From assembly GCA_016927995.1 (NCBI GenBank), contig JAFGLO010000006.1:1-57428 (forward strand): DNA of 57,428 bases, written 5' to 3'. Every line of letters begins with the position of its first letter. The first letter of the stretch is position 1. Below the pieces are notes generated by a model, which saw only the letters and a program-made list of their open reading frames with translations, did no database searches and was not told the origin of the DNA. Shown piece after piece: positions 1-8,321 of the stretch. The translations under genes and the position numbers were made by a program. Source of the DNA: Candidatus Dojkabacteria bacterium (lineage in GTDB: Bacteria; Patescibacteriota; Dojkabacteria; JAFGLO01).

Positions 1-207
1 AGTTAAACAGTAATCCGGAAGATACCTATGAGAGAAGTGGCAAGCTTTAACAAAAAAATAAAACAGATAAAGGGTTCACTTCGAACATAGGAATCAACGG
101 AAGCTTGCGCAGTAAAGCATTACGAATCACCAACAAAAACAAAATATACCATTTAGGCTCAAATCACGGTACAATACATCGAAAGATTATTTAAAATTCT
201 AAAAAAT

Positions 208-615
208 ATGAAACAGGAGATAAAACAAAAAGAGTCACCAGTTGTCAAAGAGAAGGAAAAACCGAGATTCGGAGTAAGAGATTTTATTGAATTTCTAAAA
301 AACACCAAGACCATTATTGCCTTTTCTATTGCAATAATAAGTGGAAATGCAGTAAACGAACTTGTTTCGGCCCTTGTAAACGGAATTATTACACCCGCAA
401 TCGAACTTATAATTCCTAAGGGAGAATTTGAAACAATAACCGTTAAGATTGCAGAAAGTGAATTCCTAATCGGACAATTAATCTCGGCTGCTATTAACCT
501 ATTTATAATTCTTGTGCTTATATATATATTCGCAAAATTTGTCTCGAAAGATGACGATCTACTTAATCAAGCTGTTGTAAAAAAGGCAAAAGCAACTGTC
601 AAAAAGACAAAATAA
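208..615 (+). CDS. mscL: Large-conductance mechanosensitive channel (MscL family)
   Basis: This 135-aa protein has the MscL layout: a charged N-terminal segment, an amphipathic start (FGVRDFIEFLKN, about residues 21-32), a first membrane helix with small residues (about 35-60, AIISGNAVNELVSALVNGII), a periplasmic loop, a second helix (about 88-110) and a Lys-rich cytoplasmic tail. MscL homopentamers open under membrane tension to release solutes during osmotic downshock. The length matches the family (about 130-150 aa). The N-terminal 20 residues are an extra Lys/Glu-rich extension. The next gene starts 21 bp downstream on the same strand. Identification rests on the helix pattern and the loop signature, not on a search. 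Confidence 0.8.
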   Translation: MKQEIKQKESPVVKEKEKPRFGVRDFIEFLKNTKTIIAFSIAIISGNAVNELVSALVNGIITPAIELIIPKGEFETITVKIAESEFLIGQLISAAINLFIILVLIYIFAKFVSKDDDLLNQAVVKKAKATVKKTK

Positions 616-636
616 TCTAACCGATCTAACCTAATA

Positions 637-1872
637 ATGCTTATTGCGCACCCGGCACTTGGATACCTTGTCGGAGAAACCTACAAAAAAAAGAAAAAAC
701 TAAAGCTTAGCGACTCTCAAACCGTATTTTGGGTAGTATGGGCGGTAGTAACCGGAATCGGTCCCGACTGGGATTTTTTTCTTGCCCCGCTTACAGGCAC
801 TCCAGTGTTTCTGCACAGGCATATGTTTACTCATACCCCTGGATTTTGGATTATTTTAGGGTTAATTCTGCTTTTCACAATTAAGCTTTGGGGCGACAAG
901 TTAACAAAATTAAAACTAATCATTAATCCCAAGCATGCAAAAGATCTAGTTTACGTACTTTTTATAAATGTATTTTTACATCTTTTCACCGACGTTATAT
1001 CGGGTGCTATTCCCGTATTCTGGCCATTTTCTAACTCTGTTTACACTTTACTAGGAACGGTTCTACCCTACCGATACGACCGTTTGCCACAATTAACAAG
1101 TGTACTCATTGTAGCCGAACTGATTATTTGGGTCACTGCGGTTAAAATGTTTTTTACCCGAACACGTCGTGGAAACACGGTTGCTGGCAGTCGCACGACC
1201 CTGGTGACAGCCATTCTGGCCTTATTGCTCATATTTATACCCGTGTGCACATTAAGTATACTGACATATCGCCCCGCTCCTTTAAACATTGATTATGATC
1301 CCGATTACGATAAAGATAAAATAAAAAATACTGAAGATAACGATATTAATGGAAATGGACTATTAAATATATCGGAAATATACACAAACGAATATCACGA
1401 AAAACTTAAGATTGCCACTGAATTTACAGCAAACAGGACAACCCTAAGTCTTCCACAAGAACTTACAAAATATTCGCAGTATGGCACACTTTTTAATTTG
1501 ATTCCCAACAATGAAACACTCGTTTCATACCTGCTTATGGAAGTAGGATTTTCAATAAAAAATGATATACTCCAAGACGCAATTATATATCCCGAAAGGT
1601 ATGGAATTCCAACCAAAATCAATTCATATACCTATCCTGCAACTTATACTGTTGAAAACCTTTACACCTATATAAATACTTACAACAACATGCCAACAAA
1701 ACTTGACACAGGAATAATTGTTTTTACAAAGGATATATACACCGAAGAGCTTCAGGTTTTTGTTATATATTCGGTCAACAATGCCTTAAGCGAAGTAACC
1801 GTATTAACCACTTCGGACGGTTGGACTCTGGAAAAGAGATTAATACAAGTATCAGAACTTGTCCCTTACTAA
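637..1872 (+). CDS. DUF457/YdjM-type membrane-bound metal-dependent hydrolase
   Basis: This 411-aa protein opens with LIAHPALGYLVG and has a GPDWDF motif followed by HRHMFTHTPGFW at about residues 61-72. His/Asp-rich motifs of this kind between membrane helices mark the DUF457 family of predicted membrane-bound metal-dependent hydrolases. At least four hydrophobic segments occur in residues 1-210, the last at about 183-207. A C-terminal region of about 200 residues after this helix is soluble, probably extracytoplasmic, and has no recognised domain; it begins with an acidic DxDxDxNGNG stretch (about 217-241) that resembles a calcium-binding loop. The substrate is unknown. The stop codon overlaps the convergent pth gene by 4 bp. 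Confidence 0.65.
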   Translation: MLIAHPALGYLVGETYKKKKKLKLSDSQTVFWVVWAVVTGIGPDWDFFLAPLTGTPVFLHRHMFTHTPGFWIILGLILLFTIKLWGDKLTKLKLIINPKHAKDLVYVLFINVFLHLFTDVISGAIPVFWPFSNSVYTLLGTVLPYRYDRLPQLTSVLIVAELIIWVTAVKMFFTRTRRGNTVAGSRTTLVTAILALLLIFIPVCTLSILTYRPAPLNIDYDPDYDKDKIKNTEDNDINGNGLLNISEIYTNEYHEKLKIATEFTANRTTLSLPQELTKYSQYGTLFNLIPNNETLVSYLLMEVGFSIKNDILQDAIIYPERYGIPTKINSYTYPATYTVENLYTYINTYNNMPTKLDTGIIVFTKDIYTEELQVFVIYSVNNALSEVTVLTTSDGWTLEKRLIQVSELVPY

Positions 1873-2444
1873 AAACCCAATATCGAACGAAGCTGCTCTA
1901 TCGATCCATCAATTGCAGTATCTAACTTTTCCTTTTCATCAGGTTTAAAGGGTAGAAGCACATAATCCTCCGGTGAAATTTTATCTCGATCGGAACCTAT
2001 CCTACTATCTACACCAAGTCGTACATGCATATAATCTGAACCCAGCATTGATCGCACAGACAAAACGCCCTTATGGGTTTTAGGACCAATTCCCTGTTGA
2101 AGTTTAACTTTGCCTAGTTCAATATCAAGATCATCAAAGACCAAAATAAGCTCTGTCGGAACATCCAATTGATACATATTTACAAGTGAGTTTACCGTTA
2201 TCCCGCTTCGGTTCATAAAGGTGGTTGGTTTTACAAGGATATACTCAACCGTTGATCGTGTGTTTTCCTTTCTTACTAGACAAATATCGGCATCGAACTT
2301 ACTTTTATGTGTCCAAGGACTTATTGAATATATATTGGTTTTTAGAAGTATATTGTATAACCTATCAACCCACATAAACCCCGCATTATGTCTGGTATTT
2401 TTGTATTTTTCGCCGGGATTTCCTAAGCCTACAAAAAGTTTCAT
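1869..2444 (-). CDS. pth: Peptidyl-tRNA hydrolase
   Basis: The 191-aa product starts with the classic FVGLGNPGEKYKNTRHNAGF block. It supplies the family's substrate-binding Asn (residue 9) and catalytic His (residue 19). The TTFMNRSG and FDDLDIELG motifs follow at about 72-80 and 104-112. Pth cleaves the ester bond of peptidyl-tRNAs that drop off ribosomes, so it recycles tRNA in the cytoplasm. Length is normal. It overlaps the convergent DUF457 gene by 4 bp at its 3' end. Confidence 0.95.
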   Translation of the reverse strand: MKLFVGLGNPGEKYKNTRHNAGFMWVDRLYNILLKTNIYSISPWTHKSKFDADICLVRKENTRSTVEYILVKPTTFMNRSGITVNSLVNMYQLDVPTELILVFDDLDIELGKVKLQQGIGPKTHKGVLSVRSMLGSDYMHVRLGVDSRIGSDRDKISPEDYVLLPFKPDEKEKLDTAIDGSIEQLRSILGF

Positions 2445-2530
2445 TACAGATTACTAAACTAAACAATACCTAAATCATACCAAAATTGTCTATTGCTGGA
2501 AAGAAAAGTTTCTAAAAAATTCTGAACAGA

Positions 2531-2746
2531 CTATAAGTGACCTCTGTTCCTTTGCTTTTTGGCAGCTGACCTTCTTCTGCGCTTACCCTTGGCCCAAATC
2601 TTTTCAATTTCGTGTTTCTTAACAGACTCCGGAGTATGATACATCTGTTTATGATAGATTTCGAGAGTGCGCTCTCTACTTACATCCTTTTGTAAAAGAC
2701 TAAGTGCAGCATCCAATGCCTTGTTACTTTTTACGACAATCGCCAT
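2531..2746 (-). CDS. rpsU: Ribosomal protein bS21
   Basis: The 71-aa protein is short and highly basic, starting AIVVKSNKALDAALSLLQKDVSRE and ending in an Arg/Lys-rich tail (KGKRRRRSAAKKQRNRGHL). This arrangement, a short N-terminal strand, a helix and a basic helical tail, matches bS21, a small-subunit protein near the anti-Shine-Dalgarno region of 16S rRNA. It lies between pth and the rseP-frr-tsf-rpsB block on the same strand. The middle of the sequence is divergent from model bS21, so the assignment rests on length, charge and N-terminal similarity. Confidence 0.7.
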   Translation of the reverse strand: MAIVVKSNKALDAALSLLQKDVSRERTLEIYHKQMYHTPESVKKHEIEKIWAKGKRRRRSAAKKQRNRGHL

Positions 2747-2791
2747 GACGTGTAATTAAAATTAAATCCAATTATTTTGAGCTTAATTATA

Positions 2792-3931
2792 CTAAAGCTC
2801 CGCCTCTATTTCAAACATTTGCTGTCTTTGGGAGAACCTAATAATATCATTAATAATAAAAAGTCCGCTTACAATCATTAGAATAATAAATCCGATAGCC
2901 ATTATTGTTTGTTGAGTTTTGTACGGAAGTTTCTTTTTAAATACGGCCTCAATCACATATAAAAGCAAATATCCGCCATCTAATGCAGGTAGTGGTAAAA
3001 GATTTACAAAAAACAAGTTTAGACTTATAAATGCCGCTAATTTAACAATTTCGATTACGTCTTGTTGCTTACTTACCTGTTCAACCGTTTGATATACAGC
3101 TACAGGACCGGTAAAAACGTCTGAAAGGATATTAAGCTGCTTTGATTCAACCGCAAAGGTAATTATTCTTGAAAGCATGCGAAGTTGATACGAAAGGTAG
3201 TTGGCTCCATGCAAAAATCCGGAGAAAATTCTGTCAAGTCCATTGTATGAAACCTTAATAAGCGAAACACCCAAAAGTTGAACTCCCATGTAGCCATCGT
3301 TACTAATGGTAAGTTCATATTCCGACTCATTTCCATCAAAATCACTTACTTTAACAGAAACCATCTGGTTAGGTCTTGCATTAACATATTCGGCAAGCTC
3401 ATCTCCATTATTAAATGTTATTCCGTCAATTGAAACAACTATTCCCTGATCTATCATGCCAACAGCTTCTGCGGGATATTCTTCAGTTAAGCCACTATAA
3501 ACAAGTCCCCGTTCCGACGTAATCTCTTGTGTTCCAAACAAAAATCCTTTTTCCGTTCCTAAAAATGAAAAATCAAAACTTTCTGAAAATCCACTTCTAA
3601 AAAGTACAATATAAAAAAGCAAGCCTGTTAAAAGAAAGTTGAAAATTGCCCCTCCGGCAACAACCAGGAATCTTTGCCAAACCGGTTTTGCACTAAAGCT
3701 ATCTTTACCCTTTTGGGGTTCATCCTGACCGTAAATACTAACGTATCCTCCAAGTGGGATAAGATTCAGCATAAACTCGGTTTCACCAAATTTTTTCGAC
3801 CAGAGTTTGGGACCAAAACCAATAGCAAACTGCTCAACCCTTATCTTGAAAAGCCTGGCAAACAAAAAATGTCCAAGTTCGTGGGCAACAATTAAAACAC
3901 TAACTATTACAATAAACCATACAATTGCCAT
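2792..3931 (-). CDS. rseP: RseP-type site-2 protease (M50) with PDZ domain
   Basis: The 379-aa membrane metalloprotease has the zinc-binding HELGH motif at residues 17-21 in the first membrane helix and the second metal motif NLLPLPALDGG at about 310-320. A PDZ-like region lies between (about 150-215). These proteases cut transmembrane substrates within the bilayer, for example anti-sigma factors or signal-peptide remnants. Size and motif order are typical. The gene ends 1 bp before the region of frr and is probably cotranscribed with frr, tsf and rpsB, a neighbourhood common in bacteria. The substrate here is unknown. Confidence 0.93.
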   Translation of the reverse strand: MAIVWFIVIVSVLIVAHELGHFLFARLFKIRVEQFAIGFGPKLWSKKFGETEFMLNLIPLGGYVSIYGQDEPQKGKDSFSAKPVWQRFLVVAGGAIFNFLLTGLLFYIVLFRSGFSESFDFSFLGTEKGFLFGTQEITSERGLVYSGLTEEYPAEAVGMIDQGIVVSIDGITFNNGDELAEYVNARPNQMVSVKVSDFDGNESEYELTISNDGYMGVQLLGVSLIKVSYNGLDRIFSGFLHGANYLSYQLRMLSRIITFAVESKQLNILSDVFTGPVAVYQTVEQVSKQQDVIEIVKLAAFISLNLFFVNLLPLPALDGGYLLLYVIEAVFKKKLPYKTQQTIMAIGFIILMIVSGLFIINDIIRFSQRQQMFEIEAEL

Positions 3932-3932
3932 T

Positions 3933-4499
3933 TTACTTTACTCCCATTAAATCAGCTTCTTTTTGTTTCGTAAGTTCCTCTATTTTTGTAAGTCCGGTTT
4001 TTATCAATTTCTCGATATCTGCTTTAATTAGCTTTTCATCGTCTTCACTAATTTCACTTTCGGCAAGCTGATCTCGAACCCGGTCCATCATTTTATTGCG
4101 AAAGCCCCTAAGCTGCTGCCTGGTATCTTCTGCAAGTTCTTTAGTAGTTTTCACGTATTCTTTCCGACGTTCTTCCGTAAGTGGCGGAGCGGAAACATAT
4201 AGGTTATTTCCATCAATTCTAATTGAGAAACCACGATCATCCTCGCGAATTGCTTTTTCTATTGCTTTTACTCCACTTGTATCCCACACTCTTATTACAA
4301 GCGTTGCTGCATCGGCAACCGAAACATTTCCAAGCTGATTAATACTCATTGTGGAATTATACATCTCTATGGTCAAGTTATCGAGAATCCCCGGCATAAT
4401 ACGTCCACTTCTTATAGCCGTAAATTCTGATTCCAGATGTTTTATTGCAGAATCAATTTTCTTTTGACCTTCTTCAACGGTTATTCCCCTAATCTCCAT
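3933..4499 (-). CDS. frr: Ribosome recycling factor
   Basis: The 188-aa protein shows the RRF pattern: helical domain residues including AIRSGRIMPGILDNLTIEMY (about 29-48), the conserved ISVADA-like NVSVADAATLVIRVWD and the TEERRKEYVK segment. With EF-G, RRF splits post-termination ribosomes. A strong Shine-Dalgarno (AAGGAGG) lies 8 nt upstream of the ATG, inside the end of tsf, so start choice is firm. The gene overlaps tsf by 19 bp, suggesting translational coupling. Confidence 0.96.
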   Translation of the reverse strand: MEIRGITVEEGQKKIDSAIKHLESEFTAIRSGRIMPGILDNLTIEMYNSTMSINQLGNVSVADAATLVIRVWDTSGVKAIEKAIREDDRGFSIRIDGNNLYVSAPPLTEERRKEYVKTTKELAEDTRQQLRGFRNKMMDRVRDQLAESEISEDDEKLIKADIEKLIKTGLTKIEELTKQKEADLMGVK

Positions 4500-5197
4500 A
4501 ACAAGAACCTCCTTACGTCAATTTTTTCACCGAATTTCACGGTGTTTTCATTTAGTATATCGCTAATTGTCTTTTCATCGTCCTTAAAATAAACTTGCGC
4601 AGTAAGACAGTTTTCCTTACAGAATGTGTCAAATTTACCCTTAACAATACCTTCTATAACGTTTTCGGGCTTACCCTGTGCCTTAAATTCTTCCGCCCAC
4701 TCTTCCATAAGCTTTTTCTTCTCGGACTCGGGAAGACTCTCCGAAGAAACGTATTTGGGATTCATAGCCGCAACTTGCATTGCAATATCATGGGCAAGTT
4801 CTCTAAATTGCTCATTTGTAGCAACAGAATCGGTGGTACAGGTAAGTTCGACCAACGCAACAGTCTTGTGATCGGTTCCATGAACATAGGTGCCAATTAC
4901 TCCGCTGCACGAAGTATTAACTTTTGATTCATCTACCGGCTTACCCCAACCACGCTCCTCAATAATTGCCAAAGCCTTTTCATAATTTTTATCTGCATCT
5001 TTAAAGGCAACCTTACAAAGTGCTAATTTTGCGCCTGTAGCATTAAAAAGTCTTACAATTACATCACTTCGTTTATTAACGTATTCAATTGCTTTTGATT
5101 CGTCTCCCTTTTCCGCTACCAAGGCTTCCTTACATATACCAAGTCCTGCCCCTGTCTTAGCTCGAAGTGCCTTTATTTGATCAATCGTTACTACCAT
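4481..5197 (-). CDS. tsf: Elongation factor Ts with two tandem UBA-like modules
   Basis: EF-Ts is the guanine-nucleotide exchange factor of EF-Tu. I start at the internal ATG (5197), giving 238 aa; a TTG nine bases upstream is the alternative. The first UBA module (about 1-42, ALRAKTGAGLGICKEAL) is canonical. A second related module follows at about 44-85 (RLFNATGAKLALCKVAF ... ALAIIEERGWGK). The core then includes the conserved TDSVATNEQFRELAHDIAMQ (about 131-150). Most EF-Ts proteins have a single UBA, so the N-terminal duplication is unusual. The gene lies between rpsB and frr, as in many bacteria. Confidence 0.95.
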   Translation of the reverse strand: MVVTIDQIKALRAKTGAGLGICKEALVAEKGDESKAIEYVNKRSDVIVRLFNATGAKLALCKVAFKDADKNYEKALAIIEERGWGKPVDESKVNTSCSGVIGTYVHGTDHKTVALVELTCTTDSVATNEQFRELAHDIAMQVAAMNPKYVSSESLPESEKKKLMEEWAEEFKAQGKPENVIEGIVKGKFDTFCKENCLTAQVYFKDDEKTISDILNENTVKFGEKIDVRRFLLWRLGE

Positions 5198-5220
5198 TAT
5201 GTTCAACTATAAATTTAAAA

Positions 5221-6327
5221 TTAAAAATTTTCAACCTTTTTAAGAATCTTATCCACAGTTTTAGGTCCAATTCCGGTTATTTCTAAAAGTCCTGTTTTAC
5301 CACGCTTTTTTATGTCGTCAATTGTTTTCACACCACCCGAAGACAAGATCTCAACTTCACGCTTGGTAAGTCCAACTTCATCAATTCCCTTTGCTTTCTT
5401 TTCAACCTTTTTTACAACACGTGTTGTAGTAACAGCCTTCTTGGGTGTCTTACTTGGTTTTAAAGATTCAGATGTTACGACCGCAGTAATTTTAGGAGCT
5501 GTACCTTCTTTTATCCGTCTGATTTTTTCGGCTTCGAGTTCACGCTGCTTCCTTTGCTCTTCTTTTAGTTCGTCGCCTTTAGCTGTAAGTTTGGCAATTT
5601 CGTCAGCTCTCACGGACCGTCTTGCTTGAATATCGCGAGCTGTAGGACTGTTTTTTACAATTTCAGCAACAAAATTAAGAAACAGTGTTACAGATTTTGT
5701 GGCATCGTCATTACCCGGGATAACAAAATCAAATTTTGATGGATTCGTGTTTGTGTCCACAAGTCCTATCGTTTTAATTCCAAGATTTGTAGCTTCCCTT
5801 AATGCGCTTTTCTCGATTTTTCCATCAATAATAATTATACATTCGGGTTTTTCCGTCATTAGACTTACTCCCTCATAAAGAAATTTCTTTCGAGAAAGTT
5901 CTTTTTTCATTTCTAAGATCTCTTTTTTAGTTCGATCAAGCATTCCCGATGCAATGTCTTCTTCAAGTTTCAAGGCGTCTTTTATGCATTTTCGCACAGT
6001 CGAAAAGTTTGTTAAAAGTCCGCCCGGCCATCTGTTTGAGACGTAAAACATGCCATTTTGAGAGGCAACTTCCTTGACCACGCCTGCTGCCTGTTTTTTG
6101 GTTCCAACAATTAATATGCTTCCTTTTTTTGAGCAATCAAACAACATGTCAATAAGTTCAGTTAGACATTCGTGTGTTTTGGAAAGATCAATTATATGAA
6201 TTCCCTTTTTTGTTGTGTAAATATACTTTTTCATGCCGGGATGCCACTTTGCCGTTGTATGACCAAAGTGAAATCCAGCCTTGAAAAGCTCTTGAACTTG
6301 AGGAACTGTAACATTTGGTTTATCCAT
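5221..6327 (-). CDS. rpsB: Ribosomal protein uS2 with C-terminal helix-hairpin-helix extension
   Basis: The first 230 residues or so are uS2: QELFKAGFHFGHTTAKWHPGMKKYI (about 12-36), SKTHECLTELIDMLF and NRWPGGLLTNFSTVRK (about 98-113). uS2 joins the small subunit late, near the mRNA exit side. The protein is 368 aa, over 100 longer than usual. A charged Lys/Glu linker (about 245-310) leads to a helix-hairpin-helix-like domain (about 318-368) with the core LLEITGIGPKTVDKILKKV. Such domains bind nucleic-acid backbone, so the tail probably touches rRNA or mRNA. Shine-Dalgarno AAGGAG precedes the ATG and may be masked by a leader structure. Confidence 0.93.
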   Translation of the reverse strand: MDKPNVTVPQVQELFKAGFHFGHTTAKWHPGMKKYIYTTKKGIHIIDLSKTHECLTELIDMLFDCSKKGSILIVGTKKQAAGVVKEVASQNGMFYVSNRWPGGLLTNFSTVRKCIKDALKLEEDIASGMLDRTKKEILEMKKELSRKKFLYEGVSLMTEKPECIIIIDGKIEKSALREATNLGIKTIGLVDTNTNPSKFDFVIPGNDDATKSVTLFLNFVAEIVKNSPTARDIQARRSVRADEIAKLTAKGDELKEEQRKQRELEAEKIRRIKEGTAPKITAVVTSESLKPSKTPKKAVTTTRVVKKVEKKAKGIDEVGLTKREVEILSSGGVKTIDDIKKRGKTGLLEITGIGPKTVDKILKKVENF

Positions 6328-6333
6328 GATAAA

Positions 6334-6402
6334 ACTCCTTTCTGCTTCGCCCGCTTAAAACCAACACAAGGAGTAAAAAAGCGGGTTGCTTTTTAAATAA
6401 AT
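6334..6402 (-). promoter_or_regulatory. rpsB leader with possible SD-sequestering pseudoknot
   Basis: In the mRNA sense, a 7-bp stem (CCCGCTT, 6379-6385, with AAGCGGG, 6350-6356) encloses a loop containing ACTCCTT (6368-6374). This loop is the exact complement of the rpsB Shine-Dalgarno AAGGAGT (6334-6340) just downstream. Stem plus loop pairing would make a pseudoknot that masks the ribosome site. Feedback by S2 through its leader is known in other bacteria; this particular structure is inferred from the sequence. Confidence 0.5.
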
Positions 6403-6408
6403 TGAGAG

Positions 6409-6437
6409 ATAATAACAAAATATATACGGAAAATCAA
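6409..6437 (-). promoter_or_regulatory. Promoter of the rpsB-tsf-frr-rseP operon
   Basis: On the minus strand TTGATT (6432-6437) is followed after 17 bp by TATTAT (6409-6414). The predicted start near 6402 gives a leader of about 75 nt containing the S2 leader hairpin. Confidence 0.55.
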
Positions 6438-6444
6438 GAAAGTC

Positions 6445-7320
6445 CTACTTAAGATTAAAATGTAGCTTTGCAACCTCGGACAACTTTTCCGCTCCAAACT
6501 TTTTTATAAATTGCTTACGTACTTCTTTTACTGCCGCAGATACCCCTTTGGGAAATGTTAATCCGTATTTTTCAGATAGTGCATCAATTTTTCTTACAAA
6601 CTCAGCCCTCGCCACTATTGATGCAGCGGCAACCACAACATCTGACTCCCCCTTATGTTTTTGGATAATTTCAACTTTTCGTCCACGCTCCATAAGTACA
6701 TTGTTTACCCTACTCTTATGTTTTGCAAATTGGTCAATTACTATTTGGTCACAGTTAACAGCCTTGTTACCTAGCAGATTTTCAATGACTCGGGAATGTC
6801 CCCAAGCCAGAATCTTGTTCACATTTTGTAGCTTATTATATAGCCGATTGTATGTGGATGGCCCAATAGCAACCGTATCAACAATACAAATTGTTTGGAT
6901 TTCCAATGAAAGTTGAAGTATCTTTTTATCGGAAAGAGCCTTCGAGTCTTTAACACCCATAGATACAAGTTTGCCAATATCATTGGACCCCGCATAAACA
7001 CCACCTACAACCAAAGGTCCGAACAGATCACCTTTCCCCGATTCATCAACCCCTATCTTATTAAGCCCCGATGCCTTTATTTCTGTTTCTAATAATTGGT
7101 TTAATTTACTTTGTAGATCTGATTCTTTACCTTGAATAACAACTGAATATGTATCGCCTTTTATATAAACATTAAGAACAAGGGTTACAGAACCTTTAGT
7201 CAATTTATATGACACTCCGAACGGAATACTTTTGACATCAACCGATGCAAGGGTATCAAGTTTATCTTCTATAATTTCCCATTCAACTCTATTCAGTTTT
7301 ATACTTTTTACCATTGCCAT
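6445..7320 (-). CDS. rnhC: Ribonuclease HIII
   Basis: The 291-aa protein carries the RNase HII/HIII catalytic start KIGVDESGKGDLFGPLVVGG (Asp92, Glu93), VKDSKALSD (Asp124) and IVIDQFAKHKS (Asp195). The DESGKGD form and the extra N-terminal domain of about 80 residues (a TBP-like substrate-binding fold in the family) indicate HIII rather than HII. It removes RNA from RNA/DNA hybrids. Two in-frame ATGs (7320, 7314) could both start it. It sits immediately downstream of recR, in a replication/repair run. Confidence 0.9.
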   Translation of the reverse strand: MAMVKSIKLNRVEWEIIEDKLDTLASVDVKSIPFGVSYKLTKGSVTLVLNVYIKGDTYSVVIQGKESDLQSKLNQLLETEIKASGLNKIGVDESGKGDLFGPLVVGGVYAGSNDIGKLVSMGVKDSKALSDKKILQLSLEIQTICIVDTVAIGPSTYNRLYNKLQNVNKILAWGHSRVIENLLGNKAVNCDQIVIDQFAKHKSRVNNVLMERGRKVEIIQKHKGESDVVVAAASIVARAEFVRKIDALSEKYGLTFPKGVSAAVKEVRKQFIKKFGAEKLSEVAKLHFNLK

Positions 7321-7329
7321 TTTGTTAAC

Positions 7330-7944
7330 TTACACATCCATTCTATTTAAAAGCGCCTTCTGGATCGTATTACTGTCTGCATATTGTAGATCGGCCCCGG
7401 TAGGAAGTCCCTGTGCTAGTTTTGACACGGAATATCCCTTTATTTGTTTTTTAGAAATCTCTTTAAGGGCGTAGTTTATTGTTGCCTCACCGTTTAATGA
7501 TGGGGTAAACGCAAAGATAATCTCAACACTATTGGCAGTCATAACTGCTTTTTCAATGCGTTTAGCAAGCTCATCAAATAAAAGTTCATCGGGACCTACC
7601 CCGTTTGCAGGATCAATAATTCCACCCAAAACAAAGTAGTAACCATTATAAATTCCGGTCTTTTCTATTGCTAAGACATCGAGATAATTTTCAACTACAC
7701 AAAGAAGTGTTTTATCTCTTGACGTACTTGCACATATTGAACAAGGATCAGACGAAGCCTTATTAAAGCAAATCTTACAGGTTACAGTATTGTTAACCAT
7801 TTCCTTAAGGTACTCAGCAAGCCTTATTGCCTCTTCTTTAGGGGCCCTAAGATAAAAATACGCGAAACGTTCAGCCGTTTTTTCACCAACACCGGGAAGT
7901 CGTTTTAATTGTTCTACTGTTTTTCTAATTACATCGATACTCAT
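7330..7944 (-). CDS. recR: Recombination mediator RecR
   Basis: The 204-aa protein has the RecR order: a helix-hairpin-helix (LKRLPGVGEKTAERFAYF, about 13-30), a C4 zinc finger (CKICFNKASSDPCSIC, about 56-71), a Toprim domain beginning LLCVVENYLDVLAIEKTG and the GIIDPANGVGPDEL segment. RecR with RecO loads RecA onto gapped DNA. It is 3 bp from ybaB and downstream of dnaX, the standard dnaX-ybaB-recR arrangement. Confidence 0.96.
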   Translation of the reverse strand: MSIDVIRKTVEQLKRLPGVGEKTAERFAYFYLRAPKEEAIRLAEYLKEMVNNTVTCKICFNKASSDPCSICASTSRDKTLLCVVENYLDVLAIEKTGIYNGYYFVLGGIIDPANGVGPDELLFDELAKRIEKAVMTANSVEIIFAFTPSLNGEATINYALKEISKKQIKGYSVSKLAQGLPTGADLQYADSNTIQKALLNRMDV

Positions 7945-7947
7945 TGA

Positions 7948-8250
7948 TTACATCCCCATCATTCCCTTAAGCTGATCCATATCAAATGAGCTTGCCATTG
8001 TTTTTTGAAGCTTTTTAGTGTAATCCCTAAAGGCCTCTTTTATGCACTTTTTAACATCATCTGCACTGGTTTTTGACAGCCATTCGTCATTTATAAACAC
8101 GTCTTCAAGCTCCTGGGCTGCATTCATATAAAATTTTATCATTCTGTTTTTTGATTCGCCAACAAGTTTTTGTTCCTGCATTTTCTTTTGCATGGTTTTA
8201 GCTTCTTTTCGAAGCTTCATAAGATCAGAGACATTACTAAAGACATTCAT
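7948..8250 (-). CDS. YbaB/EbfC-like nucleoid-associated protein
   Basis: This 100-aa protein is helical and charged (DLMKLRKEAKTMQKKMQEQ at about 10-28) and ends in a Met/Gly-rich tail (FDMDQLKGMMGM). Position between dnaX and recR and the N-terminal helix pattern indicate the YbaB/EbfC family, dimeric DNA-binding proteins of unclear function. The central beta-strand part is divergent (many Lys and Asp), so sequence support is weaker than context. Confidence 0.7.
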   Translation of the reverse strand: MNVFSNVSDLMKLRKEAKTMQKKMQEQKLVGESKNRMIKFYMNAAQELEDVFINDEWLSKTSADDVKKCIKEAFRDYTKKLQKTMASSFDMDQLKGMMGM

Positions 8251-8321
8251 TGAAGGATATGTAAATTTACTGTAGGATGATTCTCACATGCAAAGCGCTA
8301 AATGTCAAGAAGGATTGTAAT

